Below, piece by piece: positions 34,901 through 46,560 of a stretch of 64,000 nt of DNA (position 1 is its first letter; the number at the start of each line of letters is the position of its first letter). The notes under the pieces were generated by a model that saw nothing but the letters and a program-made list of their open reading frames with translations, did not search any database and was not told the DNA's origin. The stretch covers positions 21,647,223 to 21,711,222 of the forward strand of contig OU744446.1 in the NCBI GenBank assembly GCA_916610825.1, read 5' to 3'. The DNA is from Haliclystus octoradiatus. Its lineage: Eukaryota; Cnidaria; Staurozoa; Stauromedusae; Haliclystidae. The position numbers and the translations under genes are program-made.

Positions 34901-37900
34901 GGAATTAAGCATTGTTTTAGGTCATTTTGAGCTGTTTTTGTAAAATTCGAATTCCCTTGGGAATTAAGCATTGTTTTTGTCATTTTGAGCTGATTTTGTA
35001 AAATTCGAATTCCCTTGGGAACTGGGCATTGTTTTTGGTCATTTTGAGCTGTTTTTGAAAAATTCAAATTCCCTTGGGAATTAAGCATTGTTTTAGGTCA
35101 TTTGGAGCTGTTTTTGTAAAATTCGAATTCCCTTGGGAACTGGGCATTGCTTTTGGTCATTTTGAGCTGTTTTTGAAAAATTCAAATTCCCTTGGGAATT
35201 AAGCATTGTTTTAAGTCATTTTGAGCTGTTTTTGTAAAATTCGAATTCCCTTGGGAATTAAGCATTGTTTTAGGTCATTTTAAGCTGTTTTTGAAAAATT
35301 CGAATTCCCTTGGGAATTTAGCATTGTTTTAGGTCATTTTGAGCTGTTTTTGTAAAATTCGAATTTCCTTGGGAACTGGGCATTATTTTTGGTCATTTTG
35401 AGCTGTTTTTGAAAAATTCAAATTCCCTTGGGAATTAAGCATTGTTTTAGGTCATTTTGAGCTGTTTTTGAAAAATTCGAATTCCCTTGGGAATTAAGCA
35501 TTGTTTTAGGTCATTTTGAGCTGTTTTTGATAAATTTGAATTCCTTTGGGAATAAAGCATTGTTTTAGGTCATTTTGAGCTGTTTTTGTAAAATTCGAAT
35601 TCCCTTGGGAACTGGGCATTGTTTTTGGTCATTTTGAGCTGTTTTTGAAAAATTCAAATTCCCTTGGGAATTAAGCATTGTTTTATGTCATTTTGAGCTG
35701 TTTTTGAAAAATTCAAATTCCCTTGGGAATTAAGCATTGTTTTAGTTCATTTTGAGCTGTTTTTGAAAAATTCGAATTCCCTTGGGAATTAAGCATTGTT
35801 TTAGGTCATTTTGAGCTGTTTTTGTAAAATTCGAATTCCCTTGGGAATTAAGCATTGTTTTTGTCATTTTGAGCTGATTTTGTAAAATTCGAATTCCCTT
35901 GGGAACTGGGCATTGTTTTTGGTCATTTTGAGCTGTTTTTGAAAAATTCAAATTCCCTTGGGAATTAAGCATTGTTTTAGGTCATTTTGAGCTGTTTTAG
36001 AAAAATTCGAATTCCCTTGGGAATTAAGCATTGTTTTAGGTCATTTTGAGCTGTTTTTGAAAAATTCAAATTCCCTTGGGAATTAAGCATTGTTTTAGGT
36101 CATTTTGAGCTGTTTTTGAAAAATTCGAATTCCCTTGGGAATTAAGCATTGTTTTAGGTCATTTTGAGCTGTTTTTGTAAAATTCGAATTCCCTTTGGAA
36201 TTAAGCATTGTTTTTGTCATTTTGAGCTGATTTTGTAAAATTTGAATTCCCTTGGGAATTAAGCTTTGTTTTAGGTCATTTTGAGCTGTTTTTGAAAAAT
36301 TCGACTTCCCTTGGAATTAAGCATTGTTTTAGGTCATTTTGAGCTGTTTTTGTAAAATTCGAATTCCCTTGGGAACTGGGCATTGTTTTTGGTCATTTTG
36401 AGCTGTTTTTGAAAAATTCAAATTCATTTGGGAATTAAGCATTGTTTTAGGTCATTTTGAGCTGTTTTTGAAAAATTCGAATTCCCTTGGGAATTAAGCA
36501 TTGTTTTAGGTCATTTTGAGCTGTTTTTGAAAAATTTGAATTCCTTTGGGAATAAAGCATTGTTTTAGGTCATTTTGAGCTGTTTTTGTAAAATTCGAAT
36601 TCCCTTGGGAACTGGGCATTGTTTTTGGTCATTTTGAGCTGTTTTTGAAAAATTCAAATTCCCTTGGGAATTAAGCATTGTTTTATGTCATTTTGAGCTG
36701 TTTTTGAAAAATTCAAATTCCCTTGGGAATTAAGCATTGTTTTAGGTCATTTTGAGCTGTTTTTGTAAAATTCGAATTCCCTTGGGAATTAAGCATTGTT
36801 TTTGTCATTTTGAGCTGATTTTGTAAAATTCGAATTCCCTTGGGAATTAAGCATTGTTTTAAGTCATTTTGAGCTGTTTTTGTAAAATTCGAATTCCCTT
36901 GGGAATTAAGCATTGTTTTAGGTCATTTTGAGCTGTTTTTGAAAAATTTGAATTCCCTTGGGAACTGGGCATTGTTTTTGGTCATTTTGAGCTGTTTTTG
37001 AAAAATTCAAATTCCCTTGGGAATTAAGCATTGTTTTAAGTCATTTTGAGCTGTTTTTGTAAAATTCGAATTCCCTTGGGAATTAAGCATTGTTTTAGGT
37101 CATTTTGAGCTGTTTTTGTAAAATTCGAATTCCCTTGGGAACTGGGCATTGTTTTTGGTCATTTTGAGCTGTTTTTGAAAAATTCAAATTCCCTTGGGAA
37201 TTAAGCATTGTTTTAAGTCATTTGGAGCTGTTTTTGTAAAATTCGAATTCCCTTGGGAACTGGGCATTGCTTTTGTCATTTTGAGCTGATTTTGTAAAAT
37301 TCGAATTCCCTTGGGAATTAAGCATTGTCTTAAGTCATTTTGAGCTGTTTTTGTAAAATTCGAATTCCCTTGGGAATTAAGCATTGTTTTAGGTCAATTT
37401 GAGCTGTTTTTGAAAAATTTGAATTCCCTTGGGAATTAAGCATTGTTTTAGGTTATTTTGAGCTGTTTTTGTAAAATTCGAATTCATTTGGGAATTAAGC
37501 ATTGTTTTTGTCATTTTGAGCTGATTTTGTAAAATTCGAATTCCCTTGGGAATTAAGCATTGTTTTAAGTCATTTTGAGCTGTTTTTGTAAAATTTGAAT
37601 TCCCTTGGGAATTAAGCATTGTTTTAGGTCATTTTAAGCTGTTTTTGAAAAATTCGAATTCCCTTGGGAATTTAGCATTGTTTTACGTCATTTTGAGCTG
37701 TTTTTGTAAAATTCGAATTTCCTTGGGAACTGCGCATTATTTTTGGTCATTTTGAGCTGTTTTTGAAAAATTCAAATTCCCTTGGGAATTAAGCATTGTT
37801 TTAGGTCATTTTGAGCTGTTTTTGAAAAATTCGAATTCCCTTGGGAATTAAGCATTGTTTTAGGTCATTTTGAGCTGTTTTTGAAAAATTTGAATTCCTT

Positions 37901-40300
37901 TGGGAATAAAGCATTGTTTTAGGTCATTTTGAGCTGTTTTTGTAAAATTCGAATTCCCTTGGGAACTGGGCATTGTTTTTGGTCATTTTGAGCTGTTTTT
38001 GAAAAATTCAAATACCCTTGGGAATTAAGCATTGTTTTATGTCATTTTGAGCTGTTTTTGAAAAATTCAAATTCCCTTGGAAATTAAGCATTGTTTTAGT
38101 TCATTTTGAGCTGTTTTTGAAAAATTCGAATTCCCTTGGGAATTAAGCATTGTTTTAGGTCATTTTGAGCTGTTTTTGTAAAATTCGAATTCCCTTGGGA
38201 ATTAAGCATTGTTTTTGTCATTTTGAGCTGATTTTGTAAAATTCGAATTCCCTTGGGAATTAAGCATTGTTTTAAGTCATTTTGAGCTGTTTTTGTAAAA
38301 TTCGAATTCCCTTGGGAATTAAGCATTGTTTTAGGTCATTTTGAGCTGTTTTTGAAAAATTTGAATTCCCTTGGGAACTGGGCATTGTTTTTGGTCATTT
38401 TGAGCTGTTTTTGAAAAATTCAAATTCCCTTGGGAATTAAGCATTGTTTTAAGTCATTTTGAGCTGTTTTTGTAAAATTCGAATTCGCTTGGGAATTAAG
38501 CATTGTTTTAGGTCATTTTGAGCTGTTTTTGTAAAATTCGAATTCCCTTGGGAACTGGGCATTGTTTTTGGTCATTTTGAGCTGTTTTTGAAAAATTCGA
38601 ATTCCCTTGGGAATTAAGCATTGTTTTAGGTCATTTTGAGCTATTTTTGAAAAATTTGAATTCCCTTGGGAATTAAGCATTGTTTTAGGTCATTTGGAGC
38701 TGTTTTTGTAAAATTCGAATTCCCTTGGGAACTGGGCATTGCTTTTGGTCATTTTGAGCTGTTTTTGAAAAATTCAAATTCCCTTGGGAATTAAGCATTG
38801 TTTTAAGTCATTTTGAGCTGTTTTTGTAAAATTCGAATTCCCTTGGGAATTAAGCATTGTTTTTGGTCATTTTGAGCTATTTTTGAAAAATTTGAATTCC
38901 CTTGGGAATTAAGCATTGTTTTAGGTCATTTGGAGCTGTTTTTGTAAAATTCGAATTCCCTTGGGAACTGGGCATTGCTTTTGTCATTTTGAGCTGATTT
39001 TGTAAAATTCGAATTCCCTTGGGAATTAAGCATTGTCTTAAGTCATTTTGAGCTGTTTTTGTAAAATTCGAATTCCCTTGGGAATTAAGCATTGTTTTAG
39101 GTCAATTTGAGCTGTTTTTGAAAAATTTGAATTCCCTTGGGAATTAAGCATTGTTTTAGGTTATTTTGAGCTGTTTTTGTAAAATTCGAATTCCCTTGGG
39201 AATTAAGCATTGTTTTTGTCATTTTGAGCTGATTTTGTAAAATTCGAATTCCCTTGGGAATTAAGCATTGTTTTAAGTCATTTTGAGCTGTTTTTGTAAA
39301 ATTCGAATTCCCTTGGGAATTAAGCATTGTTTTAGGTCATTTTAAGCTGTTTTTGAAAAATTCGAATTCCCTTGGGAATTTAGCATTGTTTTAGGTCATT
39401 TTGAGCTGTTTTTGTAAAATTCGAATTTCCTTGGGAACTGGGCATTATTTTTGGTCATTTTGAGCTGTTTTTGAAAAATTCAAATTCCCTTGGGAATTAA
39501 GCATTGTTTTAGGTCATTTTGAGCTGTTTTTGAAAAATTCGAATTCCCTTGGGAATTAAGCATTGTTTTAGGTCATTTTGAGCTGTTTTTGAAAAATTTA
39601 GATTCCTTTGGGAATAAAGCATTGTTTTAGGTCATTTTGAGCTGTTTTTGTAAAATTCGAATTCCCTTGGGAACTGGGCATTGTTTTTGGTCATTTTGAG
39701 CTGTTTTTGAAAAATTCAAATTCCCTTGGGAATTAAGCATTGTTTTATGTCATTTTGAGCTGTTTTTGAAAAATTCAAATTCCCTTGGGAATTAAGCATT
39801 GTTTTAGTTCATTTTGAGCTGTTTTTGAAAAATTCGAATTCCCTTGGGAATTAAGCATTGTTTTAGGTCATTTTGAGCTGTTTTTGTAAAATTCGAATTC
39901 CCTTGGGAATTAAGCATTGTTTTTGTCATTTTGAGCTGATTTTGTAAAATTCGAATTCCCTTGGGAACTGGGCATTGTTTTTGGTCATTTTGAGCTGTTT
40001 TTGAAAAATTCAAATTCCCTTGGGAATTAAGCATTGTTTTAGGTCATTTGGAGCTGTTTTTGTAAAATTCGAATTCCCTTGGGAACTGGGCATTGCTTTT
40101 GGTCATTTTGAGCTGTTTTTGAAAAATTCAAATTCCCTTGGGAATTAAGCATTGTTTTAAGTCATTTTGAGCTGTTTTTGTAAAATTCGAATTCCCTTGG
40201 GAATTAAGCATTGTTTTAGGTCATTTTAAGCTGTTTTTGAAAAATTCGAATTCCCTTGGGAATTTAGCATTGTTTTAGGTCATTTTGAGCTGTTTTTGTA
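34900..40300 (+). repeat. Core block, copy 1 of an ~11.6-kb-offset duplication
   Basis: Marker order recurs at about 46,555-51,900. The offset is 11,655 bp up to about 35,690, then 11,596, then 11,655 from about 38,650, then 11,596 again near 40,040. Each step equals one 59-bp monomer. Shared private marks are AATTCGCTTGGG at 38,485 (50,081 in copy 2), AAGCTT at 36,261 (47,857), and a second CpG in ACTGCGCATT at 37,732 (altered to ACTACGCATT at 49,328). Confidence 0.85.
35976..36330 (+). repeat. First core copy of a rare-monomer cassette (TTTTAGAAAAATTCG ... AAGCTTTG ... CGACTTCCCTTGGAATT)
   Basis: About six monomers in fixed order: GCTGTTTTAGAAAAATTCG, CAAATT, CGAATT, CCCTTTGGAATT, a 58-bp monomer with TTTGAATTCC and AAGCTTTG, then TTCGACTTCCCTTGGAATT, a 57-bp monomer lacking two bases. 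The cassette or parts of it recur near 42.5, 44.3, 45.9, 47.6, 52.5, 55.2, 59.3, 61.9 and 63.5 kb. The first four monomers also occur near 4,430-4,690 in the left divergent block. The cassette is not seen between 5 and 35.9 kb. Confidence 0.85.
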
Positions 40301-42150
40301 AAATTCGAATTCCCTTGGGAACTGGGCATTGCTTTTGGTCATTTTGAGCTGTTTTTGAAAAATTCAAATTCCCTTGGGAATTAAGCATTGTTTTAAGTCA
40401 TTTTGAGCTGTTTTTGTAAAATTCGAATTCCCTTGGGAATTAAGCATTGTTTTTGGTCATTTTGAGCTATTTTTGAAAAATTTGAATTCCCTTGGGAATT
40501 AAGCATTGTTTTAGGTCATTTGGAGCTGTTTTTGTAAAATTCGAATTCCCTTGGGAACTGGGCATTGCTTTTGTCATTTTGAGCTGATTTTGTAAAATTC
40601 GAATTCCCTTGGGAATTAAGCATTGTCTTAAGTCATTTTGAGCTGTTTTTGTAAAATTCGAATTCCCTTGGGAATTAAGCATTGTTTTAGGTCAATTTGA
40701 GCTGTTTTTGAAAAATTTGAATTCCCTTGGGAATTAAGCATTGTTTTAGGTTATTTTGAGCTGTTTTTGTAAAATTCGAATTCCCTTGGGAATTAAGCAT
40801 TGTTTTTGTCATTTTGAGCTGATTTTGTAAAATTCGAATTCCCTTGGGAATTAAGCATTGTTTTAAGTCATTTTGAGCTGTTTTTGTAAAATTCGAATTC
40901 CCTTGGGAATTAAGCATTGTTTTAGGTCATTTTAAGCTGTTTTTGAAAAATTCGAATTCCCTTGGGAATTTAGCATTGTTTTAGGTCATTTTGAGCTGTT
41001 TTTGTAAAATTCGAATTTCCTTGGGAACTGGGCATTGTTTTTGGTCATTTTGAGCTGTTTTTGAAAAATTCAAATTCCCTTGGGAATTAAGCATTGTTTT
41101 AGGTCATTTTGAGCTGTTTTTGAAAAATTCGAATTCCCTTGGGAATTAAGCAATGTTTTAGGTCATTTTGAGCTGTTTTTGAAAAATTTGAATTCCTTTG
41201 GGAATAAAGCATTGTTTTAGGTCATTTTGAGCTGTTTTTGTAAAATTCGAATTCCCTTGGGAACTGGGCATTGTTTTTGGTCATTTTGAGCTGTTTTTGA
41301 AAAATTCAAATTCCCTTGGGAATTAAGCATTGTTTTATGTCATTTTGAGCTGTTTTTGAAAAATTCAAATTCCCTTGGGAATTAAGCATTGTTTTAGTTC
41401 ATTTTGAGCTGTTTTTGAAAAATTCGAATTCCCTTGGGAATTAAGCATTGTTTTAGGTCATTTTGAGCTGTTTTTGTAAAATTCGAATTCCCTTGGGAAT
41501 TAAGCATTGTTTTTGTCATTTTGAGCTGATTTTGTAAAATTCGAATTCCCTTGGGAACTGGGCATTGTTTTTGGTCATTTTGAGCTGTTTTTGAAAAATT
41601 CAAATTCCCTTGGGAATTAAGCATTGTTTTAGGTCATTTGGAGCTGTTTTTGTAAAATTCGAATTCCCTTGGGAACTGGGCATTGCTTTTGGTCATTTTG
41701 AGCTGTTTTTGAAAAATTCAAATTCCCTTGGGAATTAAGCATTGTTTTAAGTCATTTTGAGCTGTTTTTGTAAAATTCGAATTCCCTTGGGAATTAAGCA
41801 TTGTTTTAGGTCATTTTAAGCTGTTTTTGAAAAATTCGAATTCCCTTGGGAATTTAGCATTGTTTTAGGTCATTTTGAGCTGTTTTTGTAAAATTCGAAT
41901 TTCCTTGGGAACTGGGCATTATTTTTGGTCATTTTGAGCTGTTTTTGAAAAATTCAAATTCCCTTGGGAATTAAGCATTGTTTTAGGTCATTTTGAGCTG
42001 TTTTTGAAAAATTCGAATTCCCTTGGGAATTAAGCATTGTTTTAGGTCATTTTGAGCTGTTTTTGAAAAATTTGAATTCCTTTGGGAATAAAGCATTGTT
42101 TTAGGTCATTTTGAGCTGTTTTTGTAAAATTCGAATTCCCTTGGGAACTG
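38864..42150 (+). repeat. Higher-order repeat units e and f (1,590-bp spacing) with 884-bp pairs
   Basis: GAGCTATTTTTG unit starts lie at 38,864 and about 40,454, which is 1,590 bp or 27 monomers. TTTAAGCTG monomers lie at 39,343 and 40,227 (884 bp), then at 40,933 and 41,817 (884 bp). Near 40,290 the first unit leaves its second 15-monomer block after two monomers and re-enters the series start. This looks like an unequal-exchange junction. Confidence 0.8.
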
Positions 42151-43960
42151 GGCATTGTTTTTGGTCATTTTGAGCTGTTTTTGAAAAATTCAAATTCCCT
42201 TGGGAATTAAGCATTGTTTTATGTCATTTTGAGCTGTTTTTGAAAAATTCAAATTCCCTTGGGAATTAAGCATTGTTTTAGTTCATTTTGAGCTGTTTTT
42301 GAAAAATTCGAATTCCCTTGGGAATTAAGCATTGTTTTAGGTCATTTTGAGCTGTTTTTGTAAAATTCGAATTCCCTTGGGAATTAAGCATTGTTTTTGT
42401 CATTTTGAGCTGATTTTGTAAAATTCGAATTCCCTTGGGAACTGGGCATTGTTTTTGGTCATTTTGAGCTGTTTTTGAAAAATTCAAATTCATTTGGGAA
42501 TTAAGCATTGTTTTAGGTCATTTTGAGCTGTTTTAGAAAAATTCGAATTCCCTTGGGAATTAAGCATTGTTTTAGGTCATTTTGAGCTGTTTTTGAAAAA
42601 TTCAAATTCCCTTGGGAATTAAGCATTGTTTTAGGTCATTTTGAGCTGTTTTTGAAAAATTCGAATTCCCTTGGGAATTAAGCATTGTTTTAGGTCATTT
42701 TGAGCTGTTTTTGTAAAATTCGAATTCCCTTGGGAATTAAGCATTGTTTTTGTCATTTTGAGCTGATTTTGTAAAATTTGAATTCCCTTGGGAATTAAGC
42801 TTTGTTTTAGGTCATTTTGAGCTGTTTTTGAAAAATTCGACTTCCCTTGGAATTAAGCATTGTTTTAGGTCATTTTGAGCTGTTTTTGTAAAATTCGAAT
42901 TCCCTTGGGAACTGGGCATTGTTTTTGGTCATTTTGAGCTGTTTTTGAAAAATTCAAATTCATTTGGGAATTAAGCATTGTTTTAGGTCATTTTGAGCTG
43001 TTTTTGAAAAATTCGAATTCCCTTGGGAATTAAGCATTGTTTTAGGTCATTTTGGGCTGTTTTTGAAAAATTTGAATTCCTTTGGGAATTAAGCATTGTT
43101 TTAGGTCATTTTGAGCTGTTTTTGTAAAATTCGAATTCCCTTGGGAACTGGGCATTGTTTTTGGTAATTTTGAGCTGTTTTTGAAAAATTCAAATTCCCT
43201 TTGGAATTAAGCATTGTTTTATGTCATTTTGAGCTGTTTTTGAAAAAATCAAATTCCCTTGGGAATAAAGCATTGTTTTAGGTCATTTTGAGCTGTTTTT
43301 AAAAAATTCGAATTCCCTTGGGAATTAAGCATTGTTTTTGTCATTTTGAGCTGATTTTGAAAAATTCGAATTCCCTTGGGAATTAAGCATTGTTTTAGGT
43401 CATTTTGAGCTGTTTTTGTAAAATTCGAATTCCCTTGGGAATTAAGCATTGTTTTTGTCATTTTGAGCTGATTTTGTAAAATTCGAATTCCCTTGGGAAC
43501 TGGGCATTGTTTTTGGTCATTTTGAGCTGTTTTTGAAAAATTCAAATTCCCTTGGGAATTAAGCATTGTTTTAGGTCATTTGGAGCTGTTTTTGTAAAAT
43601 TCGAATTCCCTTGGGAACTGGGCATTGCTTTTGGTCATTTTGAGCTGTTTTTGAAAAATTCAAATTCCCTTGGGAATTAAGCATTGTTTTAAGTCATTTT
43701 GAGCTGTTTTTGTAAAATTCGAATTCCCTTGGGAATTAAGCATTGTTTTAGGTCATTTTAAGCTGTTTTTGAAAAATTCGAATTCCCTTGGGAATTTAGC
43801 ATTGTTTTAGGTCATTTTGAGCTGTTTTTGTAAAATTCGAATTTCCTTGGGAACTGGGCATTATTTTTGGTCATTTTGAGCTGTTTTTGAAAAATTCAAA
43901 TTCCCTTGGGAATTAAGCATTGTTTTAGGTCATTTTGAGCTGTTTTTGAAAAATTCGAAT
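42150..43960 (+). repeat. Core block, copy 1 of a 1,824-bp (31-monomer) duplication
   Basis: Carries the rare-monomer cassette, TTTTGGGCTG, GGTAATTTTGAGC (near 43,163), GAAAAAATCAAATTCC and TTTTTAAAAAATTCG monomers, all repeated 1,824 bp downstream. The last four are otherwise typical of the right divergent zone, so divergent-type sequence is embedded in the core here. AAGCTT lies at 42,797. Confidence 0.8.
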
Positions 43961-45780
43961 TCCCTTGGGAACTGGGCATTGTTTTTGGTCATTTTGAGCT
44001 GTTTTTGAAAAATTCAAATTCCCTTGGGAATTAAGCATTGTTTTATGTCATTTTGAGCTGTTTTTGAAAAATTCAAATTCCCTTGGGAATTAAGCATTGT
44101 TTTAGTTCATTTTGAGCTGTTTTTGAAAAATTCGAATTCCCTTGGGAATTAAGCATTGTTTTAGGTCATTTTGAGCTGTTTTTGTAAAATTCGAATTCCC
44201 TTGGGAATTAAGCATTGTTTTTGTCATTTTGAGCTGATTTTGTAAAATTCGAATTCCCTTGGGAACTGGGCATTGTTTTTGGTCATTTTGAGCTGTTTTT
44301 GAAAAATTCAAATTCCCTTGGGAATTAAGCATTGTTTTAGGTCATTTTGAGCTGTTTTAGAAAAATTCGAATTCCCTTGGGAATTAAGCATTGTTTTAGG
44401 TCATTTTGAGCTGTTTTTGAAAAATTCAAATTCCCTTGGGAATTAAGCATTGTTTTAGGTCATTTTGAGCTGTTTTTGAAAAATTCGAATTCCCTTGGGA
44501 ATTAAGCATTGTTTTAGGTCATTTTGAGCTGTTTTTGTAAAATTCGAATTCCCTTTGGAATTAAGCATTGTTTTTGTCATTTTGAGCTGATTTTGTAAAA
44601 TTTGAATTCCCTTGGGAATTAAGCTTTGTTTTAGGTCATTTTGAGCTGTTTTTGAAAAATTCGACTTCCCTTGGAATTAAGCATTGTTTTAGGTCATTTT
44701 GAGCTGTTTTTGTAAAATTCGAATTCCCTTGGGAACTGGGCATTGTTTTTGGTCATTTTGAGCTGTTTTTGAAAAATTCAAATTCATTTGGGAATTAAGC
44801 ATTGTTTTAGGTCATTTTGAGCTGTTTTTGAAAAATTCGAATTCCCTTGGGAATTAAGCATTGTTTTAGGTCATTTTGGGCTGTTTTTGAAAAATTTGAA
44901 TTCCTTTGGGAATTAAGCATTGTTTTAGGTCATTTTGAGCTGTTTTTGTAAAATTCGAATTCCCTTGGGAACTGGGCATTGTTTTTGGTAATTTTGAGCT
45001 GTTTTTGAAAAATTCAAATTCCCTTTGGAATTAAGCATTGTTTTATGTCATTTTGAGCTGTTTTTGAAAAAATCAAATTCCCTTGGGAATAAAGCATTGT
45101 TTTAGGTCATTTTGAGCTGTTTTTAAAAAATTCGAATTCCCTTGGGAATTAAGCATTGTTTTTGTCATTTTGAGCTGATTTTGTAAAATTCGAATTCCCT
45201 TGGGAATTAAGCATTGTTTTAGGTCATTTTGAGCTGTTTTTGTAAAATTCGAATTCCCTTGGGAATTAAGCATTGTTTTTGTCATTTTGAGCTGATTTTG
45301 TAAAATTCGAATTCCCTTGGGAACTGGGCATTGTTTTTGGTCATTTTGAGCTGTTTTTGTAAAATTCGAATTCCCTTGGGAATTAAGCATTGTTTTAGGT
45401 CATTTGGAGCTGTTTTTGTAAAATTCGAATTCCCTTGGGAACTGGGCATTGCTTTTGGTCATTTTGAGCTGTTTTTGAAAAATTTGAATTCCCTTGGGAA
45501 TTAAGCATTGTTTTAAGTCATTTTGAGCTGTTTTTGTAAAATTCGAATTCCCTTGGGAATTAAGCATTGTTTTAGGTCATTTTAAGCTGTTTTTGAAAAA
45601 TTCGAATTCCCTTGGGAATTTAGCATTGTTTTAGGTCATTTTGAGCTGTTTTTGTAAAATTCGAATTTCCTTGGGAACTGGGCATTATTTTTGGTCATTT
45701 TGAGCTGTTTTTGAAAAATTCAAATTCCCTTGGGAATTAAGCATTGTTTTAGGTCATTTTGAGCTGTTTTTGAAAAATTC
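43961..45780 (+). repeat. Core block, copy 2 of the 1,824-bp duplication
   Basis: Shares the ordered marks of the preceding block, with AAGCTT at 44,621 and TTTAAGCTG at 45,583 (43,759 in copy 1). Differences are point changes, for example TGTAAAATTCG where copy 1 has CAAATT near 45,360. A third, partial copy follows with a 1,353-bp offset. Confidence 0.8.
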
Positions 45781-46560
45781 GAATTCCCTTGGGAATTAAG
45801 CATTGTTTTAGGTCATTTTGAGCTGTTTTTGAAAAATTTGAATTCCTTTGGGAATAAAGCATTGTTTTAGGTCATTTTGAGCTGTTTTTGTAAAATTCGA
45901 ATTCCCTTTGGAATTAAGCATTGTTTTTGTCATTTTGAGCTGATTTTGTAAAATTTGAATTCCCTTGGGAATTAAGCTTTGTTTTAGGTCATTTTGAGCT
46001 GTTTTTGAAAAATTCGACTTCCCTTGGAATTAAGCATTGTTTTAGGTCATTTTGAGCTGTTTTTGTAAAATTCGAATTCCCTTGGGAACTGGGCATTGTT
46101 TTTGGTCATTTTGAGCTGTTTTTGAAAAATTCAAATTCATTTGGGAATTAAGCATTGTTTTAGGTCATTTTGAGCTGTTTTTGAAAAATTCGAATTCCCT
46201 TGGGAATTAAGCATTGTTTTAGGTCATTTTGGGCTGTTTTTGAAAAATTTGAATTCCTTTGGGAATTAAGCATTGTTTTAGGTCATTTTGAGCTGTTTTT
46301 GTAAAATTCGAATTCCCTTGGGAACTGGGCATTGTTTTTGGTAATTTTGAGCTGTTTTTGAAAAATTCAAATTCCCTTTGGAATTAAGCATTGTTTTATG
46401 TCATTTTGAGCTGTTTTTGAAAAAATCAAATTCCCTTGGGAATAAAGCATTGTTTTAGGTGATTTTGAGCTGTTTTTAAAAAATTCGAATTCCCTTGGGA
46501 ATTAAGCATTGTTTTTGTCATTTTGAGCTGATTTTGAAAAATTCGAATTCCCTTGGGAAT
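45781..46560 (+). repeat. Partial third copy of the cassette and GAAAAAATC block
   Basis: Jumps from GGAATAAAGC near 45,855 directly into the CCCTTTGGAATT/AAGCTTTG part of the cassette (AAGCTT at 45,974), so the cassette start is missing. It then repeats the TTTTGGGCTG, GGTAATTTT, GAAAAAATC and TTTTTAAAAAATTCG series. A private GGTGATTTTGAGC lies near 46,459. Confidence 0.8.
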
